Positions 32,710-39,208 of a stretch of DNA of 64,000 nucleotides are shown in pieces. The position numbers were made by a program, and so were the translations under genes. Numbering within the stretch: position 1 is the stretch's first letter; every line of letters starts with the position of its first letter. The notes under the pieces were generated by a model, which searched no databases, had not been told where the DNA came from, and saw nothing but the letters and a program-made list of their open reading frames with translations. The stretch comes from a virus. The stretch lies in IMG/VR virus record IMGVR_UViG_3300045541_000260, positions 1 through 64,000 of that record. One strand, written 5' to 3'.

Positions 32710-32785
32710 GCTCGGTTCGTCTATCGGTTTAGGACGCTAGCCTTTCACGCTGGAAAGACGGGTTCGATTCCCGTACCGAGTACCA
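32710..32785 (+). tRNA. tRNA-Glu (TTC)
   Basis: Acceptor GCTCGGT/ACCGAGT, typical Glu D-arm TTCGTCTATCGG, anticodon TTC, T-arm GGGTTCGATTCCC, ACCA. Confidence 0.93.
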
Positions 32786-32795
32786 AATAAATGAA

Positions 32796-33293
32796 ATGAG
32801 ATTTGTAAAAAAAATTCCAAACTTTTTTAGCATTGATGAATGCCAGACAGCAATCTCATGTCATGATGATTCATATTATCAAGATCATGGTAATCTTATC
32901 GGCGGTTCTCTATCAAGTTTTAACTTTTTTAAAGATAAGGATCGCAATGAGTTTCATGAACTGTTAGATGAGAAATTAAATTTTAGCAATAGGATACTTG
33001 AACTTATCAAGTTCCCGGGAGCTATTTCGCATGTTTGGCTTAACATACAGCCTAAAAATTCTGTTTTAACCCCGCATATCCATTCACACAACAATTGTAT
33101 AATGTCGGGTAGTTTGTATTTAAAAGTTGATAGCAGTAGTAGTGCAATTAAATTTTCTCATGTCGAGAAATACATTGTTAAACCAGAATTAGGAATGCTG
33201 TTGGTATTTCCAAGTTGGTTAGTACATGGGGGTTATGGAGACAATTTATCAGATGAAAGAATAGTATTAAGTTTTAATGTTGTAAAAAATTGA
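32796..33293 (+). CDS. 2OG-Fe(II) oxygenase, PF13759-like
   Basis: 165 residues. P-H-I-H-S-H-N-N, S-G-S-L-Y-L-K-V, and L-G-M-L-L-V-F-P-S-W-L-V-H-G-G-Y with R-I-V-L-S-F-N-V match the small putative 2OG oxygenases common in cyanophages. His ligands and Arg present. Substrate unknown. Confidence 0.85.
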   Translation: MRFVKKIPNFFSIDECQTAISCHDDSYYQDHGNLIGGSLSSFNFFKDKDRNEFHELLDEKLNFSNRILELIKFPGAISHVWLNIQPKNSVLTPHIHSHNNCIMSGSLYLKVDSSSSAIKFSHVEKYIVKPELGMLLVFPSWLVHGGYGDNLSDERIVLSFNVVKN

Positions 33294-33294
33294 T

Positions 33295-33376
33295 ACCATA
33301 TTGAAGCACATTATCAAAGTGGGTTCGATTCCCCGCCATTGATCCGGTTGCTGGTGCTAGTGTGTTTCAATATGGT
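33295..33376 (+). ncRNA. Long-stem RNA element E4 with T-arm-like hairpin
   Basis: The outer stem ACCATATTGAAGCACATTA pairs with CTAGTGTGTTTCAATATGGT. Inside, ATCAA/TTGAT flank GTGGG-TTCGATT-CCCGC, an exact tRNA T-loop sequence, followed by CCGG/CTGG. No ORF; starts 2 nt after a stop codon. Confidence 0.62.
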
Positions 33377-33422
33377 AAGAGAGTAATTAACTTTTACTGT
33401 AGTCGGAAGTCATGACTCCGAT

Positions 33423-33483
33423 GACCCGTGGTAGTTTAATGGCAAAATGAGAGAGACACAGGTTCGAGCCCTGTCTGGATCCC
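33423..33483 (+). pseudogene. tRNA-like remnant lacking an anticodon arm
   Basis: A clear D-arm-like GTAGTTTAATGGC and a perfect T-arm ACAGG-TTCGAGC-CCTGT, but only about 10 nt between them, so no anticodon stem. The acceptor strands pair poorly and no CCA is encoded. Confidence 0.5.
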
Positions 33484-33490
33484 TAACTAA

Positions 33491-33559
33491 GGAACCGGTA
33501 GCATAGTTGGACAATGCGCGGACAGATGGCAGTTTCGAAACCTGCCCCACAATGGGTCG
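33491..33559 (+). pseudogene. Second tRNA-like remnant
   Basis: D-arm GCAT-AGTTGGACA-ATGC, then T-arm-like GGCAG-TTTCGAAAC-CTGCC with a wide loop, and no anticodon arm between them. Adjacent to element E5. Confidence 0.45.
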
Positions 33560-33659
33560 CTATATTGAAGCACATTAGATCGACTAAGGAAGGTCAGGGA
33601 GAAGTGAAATTCTCGTAGGGAGTAGGAGTCGAGTCCTACAATAGTGTGTTTCAATATGG
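33560..33659 (+). ncRNA. Long-stem RNA element E5 with tRNA-like cloverleaf
   Basis: The outer stem TATATTGAAGCACAT pairs with GTGTGTTTCAATATG. TA then links to D-arm-like GATC/GGTC, then an anticodon-like arm GAGAA/TTCTC with a 6-nt loop GTGAAA, then a T-arm-like GTAGG/CCTAC. The acceptor stem is thus more than twice tRNA length. Confidence 0.6.
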
Positions 33660-33663
33660 TTAA

Positions 33664-33883
33664 ACCATAAGAATGACAATTTGATGTCAGCAAGAGAAAG
33701 TCACTGTTGTAAGTAGCTGGCCAGCCAAAGCGACAGTAAAGCAGTGAGGGGCGCAATACCCTAGCAAAAATAGAAGCACTGGACAAGTATCTCAAGTGAC
33801 TTACCGACTCCCGTCCGGACTAGTGCAATCGGGTGAATGGTGCCAATAAGGTGGTGGCACATTCAAGTTGTCATCCTTATGGT
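33664..33883 (+). ncRNA. Large structured RNA element E6
   Basis: 220 nt enclosed by a stem of about 23 bp (ACCATAAGAATGACAATTTG with CAAGTTGTCATCCTTATGGT). Inner helices: TCACTG/CAGTGA, AGGG/CCCT, CCCG/CGGG, GTGCCA/TGGCAC, and the palindrome GCTGGCCAGC. It ends 8 nt before tRNA-Tyr. No ORF. Confidence 0.6.
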
Positions 33884-33891
33884 AAAGTTTT

Positions 33892-33976
33892 GGAGAACGA
33901 GAAGCATTGGTGACTTCAGGAGACTGTAAATCTTCCGCCTCCGGCATACGGGGTTCGAATCCCTGGTTCTCCACCA
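33892..33976 (+). tRNA. tRNA-Tyr (GTA)
   Basis: Class II tRNA, GGAGAAC/GTTCTCC acceptor, anticodon GTA in CTGTAAA, long variable arm, ACCA. Confidence 0.93.
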
Positions 33977-33982
33977 AGTTTA

Positions 33983-34057
33983 GGTCTCAAGGTGTTCATG
34001 GACGCACACATGCCTGTCACGCATGAGGAGGGGGATCGTTACCCCCTGGGACCGCCA
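33983..34057 (+). tRNA. tRNA-Asp (GTC)
   Basis: GGTCTCA/TGGGACC acceptor, anticodon GTC in CTGTCAC, G73 CCA. The T-loop is unusual: GGGGG-ATCGTTA-CCCCC instead of TTCRANY. Confidence 0.88.
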
Positions 34058-34060
34058 ATT

Positions 34061-34098
34061 TGGAAGCGTAACTCAGTTGGTTAGAGTATCGGACTTTA
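34061..34098 (+). pseudogene. 5-prime half of a tRNA (Lys-type) cut by homing gene
   Basis: TGGAAGCG, then TA-ACTC-AGTTGGTTA-GAGT (full D-arm) and ATCGGACTTT, the start of an anticodon arm of Lys(TTT) type. The sequence then changes into the leader of the endonuclease gene. Confidence 0.7.
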
Positions 34099-34129
34099 TT
34101 TGATAAATAAGTATAAAGGAGTTACAATT

Positions 34130-34759
34130 ATGCTTACTTGTCAATTTTGTAATAAAGAGTGTAAAAATAAAAATAGTCATATAAATCACGAGAGAACTTG
34201 CCCTTCTAATATAAACAGAGTTTATAAAAATGGAATGTTAGGTAAAAAAGGATCTAACCATTGGCTCAAAGCAAGGAGTGAAGGAACAGAATATGTTTTA
34301 TCAGAAGAAACTAGACAAAAAATGTCTGTCGCAAGTTCTAGTAGGACACATTCTGATAAAACAAAAAAAATATTGTCAGAGATAAGAAAGAAATTTTTAG
34401 AGGAAAATCCAGATAAGATTCCGTATCTATTAAATCATTCTTCAAAAATTTCTTATCCTGAGCAATATTTTTTAGAGTGTTTTTCGAACATAACCAAAAA
34501 TAAAGAATTTCAATATCCAATACACAGATTTTTAGTTGACTTTGCTAATCCTAAAGAAAAAGTATATCTTGAAATTGACGGCGAACAACATTATGTTGAT
34601 AAAAGAATTGTTGCTCACGATACAATACGCAGTAAAAAATTAACTGAATTGGGCTGGACGGGAATTAGAATTCGTTGGGCTCATTTTCAAAAATTAACAG
34701 ATGATGAAAAAAAGCAAAAGATAAATGAAATACGGTCCATGATGAAATGGTTATCATAG
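34130..34759 (+). CDS. Vsr-like (EDxHD) homing endonuclease inserted in tRNA-Lys
   Basis: ATG 34130 after AAAGGAG; 209 residues. N-terminal zinc-finger-like C-Q-F-C ... H-I-N-H-E-R-T-C, NUMOD3-like E-T-R-Q-K-M-S-V-A, then a Vsr/DUF559-type nuclease core: F-L-V-D-F-A, Y-L-E-I-D-G-E-Q-H-Y, D-x-I-R-S-K-K-L-x-x-L-G-W, I-R-I-R-W. Stop codon directly abuts the tRNA 3-prime half. A late-type GATAAATA lies 22 nt before the start. Confidence 0.88.
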   Translation: MLTCQFCNKECKNKNSHINHERTCPSNINRVYKNGMLGKKGSNHWLKARSEGTEYVLSEETRQKMSVASSSRTHSDKTKKILSEIRKKFLEENPDKIPYLLNHSSKISYPEQYFLECFSNITKNKEFQYPIHRFLVDFANPKEKVYLEIDGEQHYVDKRIVAHDTIRSKKLTELGWTGIRIRWAHFQKLTDDEKKQKINEIRSMMKWLS

Positions 34760-34807
34760 TTGACTTTTAATCAATCTTTCCCGGTTCGAGTCCGGGTGGA
34801 CCGACCA
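34760..34807 (+). pseudogene. 3-prime half of tRNA-Lys (TTT)
   Basis: Complete anticodon arm TTGA-CTTTTAA-TCAA, T-arm CCCGG-TTCGAGT-CCGGG, acceptor strand TGGACCG and ACCA, but no matching 5-prime acceptor or D-arm. The 5-prime half at 34061 does not pair with it, so no intact tRNA-Lys can be formed. Confidence 0.75.
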
Positions 34808-34833
34808 ATTATAAACTAAGTGTAAATTGTAAC

Positions 34834-35196
34834 ATGAAATTCACTATCGACGAACAATATATCTGCGATGTTCAAGTTAGGCAAGAATACGATTTCATCA
34901 AAGATCGTAACAATCCCACGCCCGAAGAACTTATCAAGGTCCTGCAGGGCCACGATAAAGCCGTTACTACATATAACAAAGACCACGATGAATTCACTAA
35001 GTTGCGTAACCAACTTGAAGCACTAGGTTACATTAAGTGCGAGCGCAGCTGGTGGAATGGTGATGTAGTGTTGAAACCATTTGTGCTTAACGATATTAAA
35101 TTTCGAAAGAATGATAGATTTCTTTGTGCCGCGGCAATGAAGACTGCCTTAACGGTTGCAAAACAAACAGGAAGAAAGTATAATCCTAGATACTAA
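34834..35196 (+). CDS. Hypothetical protein, 120 aa
   Basis: ATG 34834. Mixed charged protein with basic C-terminus (K-Q-T-G-R-K-Y-N-P-R). No family recognised. It sits between tRNA genes. Confidence 0.7.
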   Translation: MKFTIDEQYICDVQVRQEYDFIKDRNNPTPEELIKVLQGHDKAVTTYNKDHDEFTKLRNQLEALGYIKCERSWWNGDVVLKPFVLNDIKFRKNDRFLCAAAMKTALTVAKQTGRKYNPRY

Positions 35197-35211
35197 CTTA
35201 AAGGAACTATA

Positions 35212-35394
35212 ATGTTGAAACCCGGACCCAATTTTAAGATGACTAAGGCCAACAAGTATACTGTGGCAAAAATTCTCGACCCGCATCGTCGTGGAGAAAT
35301 CAAGCGCGGCCTTATCGATGCTCAATTGGCCAGCGAAATTAGAGTCAAGTCTAACAAAGAAGATCGCAAGTCAGGCCCACCAGCTGCTCAGTAA
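35212..35394 (+). CDS. Small basic protein, 60 aa
   Basis: AAAGGAACTATA precedes the ATG. Basic, with D-P-H-R-R-G-E-I-K-R; occurs in the style of phage proteins of unknown role. Confidence 0.7.
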   Translation: MLKPGPNFKMTKANKYTVAKILDPHRRGEIKRGLIDAQLASEIRVKSNKEDRKSGPPAAQ

Positions 35395-35400
35395 TTTGAT

Positions 35401-35484
35401 GTATCGGTGGCCGAGTGGTTGAAGGCAACGGATTGCAAATCCGTCTCGAAAGACTCGTCGGTTCGAATCCGACCCGATACTCCA
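35401..35484 (+). tRNA. tRNA-Cys (GCA) with class II (Ser-like) body
   Basis: GTATCGG/CCGATAC acceptor, anticodon GCA, U73 as in Cys tRNAs, TCCA. The D-arm GCCGAGTGGTTGAAGGC and the variable stem TCT-CGAA-AGA are typical of tRNA-Ser, not bacterial tRNA-Cys. Confidence 0.88.
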
Positions 35485-35503
35485 GAATTCACATTATAAA
35501 TAT

Positions 35504-35578
35504 GGTGATGTAGCACAGCGGTAGTGCAACGCCTTCATACGGCGTGGGTCGTAAGTTCGAATCTTACCATCACCACCA
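35504..35578 (+). tRNA. tRNA with CAT anticodon (Met or Ile2)
   Basis: GGTGATG/CATCACC acceptor, anticodon stem ACGCC/GGCGT, loop TTCATAC, ACCA. It lacks the C1-A72 initiator feature. Confidence 0.9.
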
Positions 35579-35587
35579 AAGTGTTTA

Positions 35588-35664
35588 GCCTCAATAGCTC
35601 AGTTGGTTAGAGCACCGTCTTGATAAGGCGGGGGTCCATAGTTCAAATCTATGTTGAGGCACCA
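35588..35664 (+). tRNA. tRNA-Ile (GAT)
   Basis: GCCTCAA/TTGAGGC acceptor, anticodon GAT in CTTGATAA, T-loop TTCAAAT, ACCA. Confidence 0.94.
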
Positions 35665-35673
35665 AAAATCTAT

Positions 35674-35749
35674 TCCCCGATAGCTCAGTCGGTAGAGCAG
35701 CAGACTGTTAATCTGTTGGTCCGTGGTTCGAACCCACGTCGGGGAGCCA
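35674..35749 (+). tRNA. tRNA-Asn (GTT)
   Basis: TCCCCGA/TCGGGGA acceptor, anticodon GTT in CTGTTAA, G73 CCA. Confidence 0.94.
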
Positions 35750-35768
35750 AATATAAAAGGAGTTTACT

Positions 35769-36125
35769 GTGAGTCATTTTGGTTATCATTTAATGTTAGA
35801 TTGTAGCGGTTGCGAAAGAATTGACAGCCGAGAAAATATCTACAACTTTACAAAAGATCTAATTAAACGAATTGATATGACGGCTCATGGTGAACCCATT
35901 ATTGAATATCTTTTACCAGGCGACCCCAAGCAGGGTTTCAGCTTAATGCAGTTGATTACTACCAGTAACATTGCTGGACATTTTATGGAACTTGATGGCA
36001 CCGCCTACTTTGATGTGTTCAGTTGCAAGACTTTTGATGCTAAGGTAGTTGAGCAAGTGGTGCAAGAATATTTTAATCCTAAGCGTATGCGTGTTAACTT
36101 TATAACAAGACATGCAGATGTTTAA
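35769..36125 (+). CDS. speD: S-adenosylmethionine decarboxylase-family (SpeD) protein
   Basis: GTG 35769 after AAAAGGAG; 118 residues. F-G-Y-H-L-M-L-D-C-S-G-C near the N-terminus, G-H-F-M-E-L-D-G-T-A-Y-F-D-V-F-S-C-K-T-F-D and a final F-I-T-R-H match bacterial class 1b AdoMetDC. At the self-cleavage site, where E-S-H is usual, it reads T-T-S-N, so the processing Glu and His are replaced. It may cleave differently or act on another amino acid. Polyamine-related. Confidence 0.82.
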   Translation: MSHFGYHLMLDCSGCERIDSRENIYNFTKDLIKRIDMTAHGEPIIEYLLPGDPKQGFSLMQLITTSNIAGHFMELDGTAYFDVFSCKTFDAKVVEQVVQEYFNPKRMRVNFITRHADV

Positions 36126-36141
36126 AAAATTAAAGGACGCT

Positions 36142-36687
36142 ATGTCTAAAAAACCTGCTTACTATGTAAGACAGGAAATTAGTGTTCCTATATATAAATT
36201 TAATATACAAAAAGAAGTATCAAACGATAGCATTTTAGAAAGAGCGTCGGCACTTAGGAAAGATAATTCAGAGTCTAACCGTAAGAAGTTAATTATCAAT
36301 AGCTATCAAACGGATTATATGACAGACAAAGAATCATTTAGTGATTTGGCTCAAGTCATCGAATCAAAAGCACAACTTATTACAGGTAAAAAATATAAAA
36401 TTTTACATTATTGGTTTGTGTTTTACAATAAAGGTGGCTCGCAAAAGTTACATAATCATGTGCTACCTAATACGCTCAATGAGCTTCCACTATCGGCAGT
36501 CTATTACCCTACAGTGGGGAATAATACTGCACCGATCATTTTCAAAACATTAGAAAAAAATTCCAATGATCTGTTAATTCCAGTGGAGAAAGGCACTTTG
36601 CTAATTTTTCATAGCGAGTTGTTACATTATGTTCCTGAATCAATATCAGATGATTTGCGTGTAGTGTTTTCTTGCAATTTGCAATAA
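36142..36687 (+). CDS. 2OG-Fe(II) oxygenase, PF13759-like
   Basis: ATG 36142 has AAAGGA 6 nt upstream; ATGs at 36112 and 36118 are alternatives. About 181 residues. L-H-N-H-V near the iron site, A-V-Y-Y-P, then G-T-L-L-I-F-H-S-E-L-L-H-Y-V-P and L-R-V-V-F-S-C-N. Substrate unknown. Confidence 0.82.
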   Translation: MSKKPAYYVRQEISVPIYKFNIQKEVSNDSILERASALRKDNSESNRKKLIINSYQTDYMTDKESFSDLAQVIESKAQLITGKKYKILHYWFVFYNKGGSQKLHNHVLPNTLNELPLSAVYYPTVGNNTAPIIFKTLEKNSNDLLIPVEKGTLLIFHSELLHYVPESISDDLRVVFSCNLQ

Positions 36688-36711
36688 AGAAATTATCTAC
36701 TAAACTTCATG

Positions 36712-37434
36712 TTATATTTGTGATAAAATATGTCGAGCAAAGAAAAAATTATGATTAGTGCCAAGGTGTGACAAGTCCCGTGCATAATCGCCTTTATCGG
36801 CCCTTTCTAGCCAGTAATCGTTTGAATAGATAAATTTAATATTTTTGTCAGCACATAGCGATTTTATGGCATAATAATTTTTTTCATAATTCATTTTAGT
36901 GTTAGTGATGTCCGATACATAATCTTTTAAATAAGGTTCAGAATTTACATTTACATCTTTTAATTGAATACTTTTAAGTCTCCTGTCTGTTTTATTCAAT
37001 TGAACAGCTAACTCTAATCTGCCCGGTGGCGGCTCGTTATAAACTACCATTTTTGGTTTTATAAGTTCTAAAAAGCCGTAACATAATCGAAAGCATAGAT
37101 CGGGTGATCCGGCACCTTGTCCTAGGTTAACACATTTTAAATTTAGATTTTTGGCAACAATACTAGCCCATGTTTCTTCGACGGGTAATCCAATACCAAT
37201 AGTGTTGCTACAACCTAAAAACATAATTGAAGGCTCTTCGGTAAATTCTTCGCAGCGAAAGCCCAATGAATTAAACTTGTAGGATATTTTTTTGTCGATC
37301 CACCCGTACTTTTTTAAGTCAGCAAATCGGTGTTCTAGATGTTCGATAAATCTATCATGAGTATCCATCGGTAGCCAATCTAGTTCCTGATTGGCAAACT
37401 GTTTATATATAGAAGAAAAATTAATTTGATTCAT
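36712..37434 (-). CDS. SGNH-fold protein with altered block I
   Basis: 240 residues. I-M-F-L-G-C-S-N-T-I-G-I-G aligns with SGNH block I, but GDS has become GCS; Ser is kept. Block III-like N-E-P-P-P and a late D-L-S-H-L-G support the fold. Shares layout with 31953. Late box 5 nt upstream. Confidence 0.72.
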   Translation of the reverse strand: MNQINFSSIYKQFANQELDWLPMDTHDRFIEHLEHRFADLKKYGWIDKKISYKFNSLGFRCEEFTEEPSIMFLGCSNTIGIGLPVEETWASIVAKNLNLKCVNLGQGAGSPDLCFRLCYGFLELIKPKMVVYNEPPPGRLELAVQLNKTDRRLKSIQLKDVNVNSEPYLKDYVSDITNTKMNYEKNYYAIKSLCADKNIKFIYSNDYWLERADKGDYARDLSHLGTNHNFFFARHILSQI

Positions 37435-37439
37435 GAAAA

Positions 37440-37447
37440 TATTTATG
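37440..37447 (-). promoter_or_regulatory. Late promoter box (CATAAATA)
   Basis: CATAAATA on the minus strand ends 5 nt before ATG 37434. Its first base overlaps the 5-prime end of tRNA-His on the other strand. Confidence 0.6.
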
Positions 37448-37522
37448 GTGAGGATAGTGTAACGGTTCGCACGGCTGTCTGTGAAACAGCAAGACAGGGT
37501 TCAACTCCCGTCCATCACCCCA
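37447..37522 (+). tRNA. tRNA-His (GTG)
   Basis: Anticodon GTG in CTGTGAA; C73 with an extra 5-prime G as in His tRNAs; CCA encoded. The acceptor and T-arm have mismatches, so function is less sure. Confidence 0.78.
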
Positions 37523-37523
37523 A

Positions 37524-37599
37524 GCCGATGTAGCTCAGCTGGTAGAGCAGCGGATTGAAAATCCGTGTGTCACTGGTTCGATCCCAGTCTTCGGCACCA
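37524..37599 (+). tRNA. tRNA-Phe (GAA)
   Basis: GCCGATG acceptor, anticodon GAA in TTGAAAA, T-loop TTCGATC, ACCA. Confidence 0.94.
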
Positions 37600-37606
37600 A
37601 TTCAGT

Positions 37607-37682
37607 TGGGGGTTAGCTCAATTGGTAGAGCAGCGGGTTTTGATCCCGTTGGTTGGAGGTTCGAGTCCTCTACCCCTTGCCA
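37607..37682 (+). tRNA. tRNA-Gln (TTG)
   Basis: Weak first acceptor pair typical of Gln (U1), anticodon TTG in TTTTGAT, T-arm GGAGGTTCGAGTCCTC, G73 CCA. Confidence 0.92.
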
Positions 37683-37684
37683 GT

Positions 37685-37957
37685 TTACTTGTATCCTAAA
37701 CGATTTAGAATATTGATTGCTCTTGTTCTTAATCGTTCAGTGAATTCGCTTTCTGTAAGCACACCTTTAGATAGGTTGCATTTACGGCAAGTTACTTGTA
37801 GATTACTATAAACAGTTAGCCCGCCTTTCGATTCGGGAATAACATGATCTAAATGCACTTCAGCATTAGTTAAATCTTCATCGCAATACACACAGCGAAG
37901 TCCATCTCGTTCAACGACTTGTCTGCGAAGATTTAATGGTATTCGATCCTTTTTCAC
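37685..37957 (-). CDS. HNH endonuclease
   Basis: GTG start at 37957, fixed by a late box exactly 5 nt upstream; the longer frame would run through tRNA-Trp. 90 residues: R-C-V-Y-C, H-L-D-H-V-I-P-E-S-K-G-G, N-L-Q-V-T-C-R-K-C-N form the complete Cys4 HNH fold. Likely a free-standing homing or DNA-nicking nuclease among tRNAs. Confidence 0.9.
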   Translation of the reverse strand: MKKDRIPLNLRRQVVERDGLRCVYCDEDLTNAEVHLDHVIPESKGGLTVYSNLQVTCRKCNLSKGVLTESEFTERLRTRAINILNRLGYK

Positions 37958-37962
37958 AACGA

Positions 37963-37970
37963 TATTTATT
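37963..37970 (-). promoter_or_regulatory. Late promoter box (AATAAATA)
   Basis: Minus-strand AATAAATA ending 5 nt before the GTG start of the HNH gene. Confidence 0.6.
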
Positions 37971-37984
37971 TTTTGGTAATTAAT

Positions 37985-38058
37985 ATCTCCCTGGTGTAAT
38001 GGCAGCATGTGGGTCTCCAAAACCCTTGGTCGCGGTTCGAGTCCGTGGGGAGGTGCCA
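37985..38058 (+). tRNA. tRNA-Trp (CCA)
   Basis: ATCTCCC/GGGAGGT acceptor, anticodon CCA in CTCCAAA, T-arm GCGG-TTCGAGT-CCGT, G73 CCA. Confidence 0.92.
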
Positions 38059-38061
38059 ATT

Positions 38062-38069
38062 CATAAATA
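38062..38069 (+). promoter_or_regulatory. Late promoter box (CATAAATA)
   Basis: CATAAATA ends 5 nt before ATG 38075 and starts 4 nt after tRNA-Trp. Confidence 0.6.
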
Positions 38070-38074
38070 CAGGC

Positions 38075-39199
38075 ATGGATAAAAAGTATTTTGTTTTTGA
38101 ACCATGGCGAGCTGGTTTAGGTAATGTTATTATGAGTTATGAGTGTGCATTAGCATTAGCTCATATTACAAATAGAACATTAATAATGCCACCTACTGTT
38201 CATTTAGGTCATATTTCTAACGGCATTAAAGAACAAAATCCTAGATATTGGGATTTGTTTGACGAAGCAATAACGAAACAAGAATTTGACATTGTTGAAT
38301 ATTTCGATCATGACGAATTCAAAGACAAATACAAAGAACTACAAACAGGAATAAGTTGGATCGAACACGTAGATAAATTATTTCCTGACAGTTATTCTTG
38401 GACTACCACGGACAACATTTATCAAGCAACAGGGTCAAATATTTGCTTTGTCAACGACATTGATGGTTTGAAAGACTCCAATGACTTCGAAACATTTTCA
38501 GCAGGTCGTCGAATCATTGATGTTAATAGACCAGAAAAGTATTTGATTTTTAAACATAATCTTTTTCAGAATTTCTGGTCAATGATTTATCCAGGGCCAG
38601 CATCAGAACGTAACAGATTAAAGAAGAAAATAAATTCATCAGTTAAGTACAATAAAAAATACTACGACTTGTTTGAAAAATCGCCAATGCGTAATATAAG
38701 CAACTACAATGCTGTTCATATTCGTCGCAATGATTTTTTCGTACAGTTTTCTTATGCATTGACAACTGTAGATCAAAGCGACAAGTTAGTTGATCAATTG
38801 TTACGAGTGTTTAACCCCGGTGTTCCTTTGTATATTACCACAGACGAAAAAAACTTAGAATTCTTTGATAGTGTTAAAAAAGTATACAAAGAAGTGTATA
38901 TTAGCACTGCTATGCACAAGGATTTAGATGATCTTGAAATAGCAATATTAGATCAAATTATTTGTAGTCGTGCTGATATATTTTATGGCACTCAAAATTC
39001 TACGTATAGTCGTAGAATCAACATCATGCGCGGCCTTGATAATAGATCAGCGCATGACAACATGGGAATTAATAATTTAGACAAGCCCGGTATAGAATGT
39101 GGATATTTTCCGTGGTTAGAACGCCACGATAAAGAATGGAGTTGGAATGCCAGCGCATACTTACAATGGACACTGGAAAATGAGCCATACGATTGCTAA
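38075..39199 (+). CDS. O-fucosyltransferase-like glycosyltransferase
   Basis: 374 residues. R-A-G-L-G-N-V-I-M-S at the N-terminus; N-A-V-H-I-R-R-N-D-F, the H-x-R-R-x-D donor-phosphate motif of GDP-fucose O-fucosyltransferases; and a late F-Y-G-T-Q-N-S-T-Y-S-R-R-I. The family is mainly eukaryotic and marine-microbial. Could decorate glycans or a phage protein, perhaps using a GDP-sugar from the GME-like epimerase at 47897. Confidence 0.82.
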   Translation: MDKKYFVFEPWRAGLGNVIMSYECALALAHITNRTLIMPPTVHLGHISNGIKEQNPRYWDLFDEAITKQEFDIVEYFDHDEFKDKYKELQTGISWIEHVDKLFPDSYSWTTTDNIYQATGSNICFVNDIDGLKDSNDFETFSAGRRIIDVNRPEKYLIFKHNLFQNFWSMIYPGPASERNRLKKKINSSVKYNKKYYDLFEKSPMRNISNYNAVHIRRNDFFVQFSYALTTVDQSDKLVDQLLRVFNPGVPLYITTDEKNLEFFDSVKKVYKEVYISTAMHKDLDDLEIAILDQIICSRADIFYGTQNSTYSRRINIMRGLDNRSAHDNMGINNLDKPGIECGYFPWLERHDKEWSWNASAYLQWTLENEPYDC

Positions 39200-39208
39200 A
39201 TAAATTAT

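Noticed and set aside
33487-33795. Minus-strand ORF in the RNA island
   Set aside because: It spans elements E5 and E6, whose paired structure explains the sequence better than coding; no start signal.
34061-34807. Group I intron in tRNA-Lys
   Set aside because: The endonuclease ORF fills nearly the whole gap, no P/Q/R/S core is visible, and the exon halves do not pair in the acceptor or anticodon stem.
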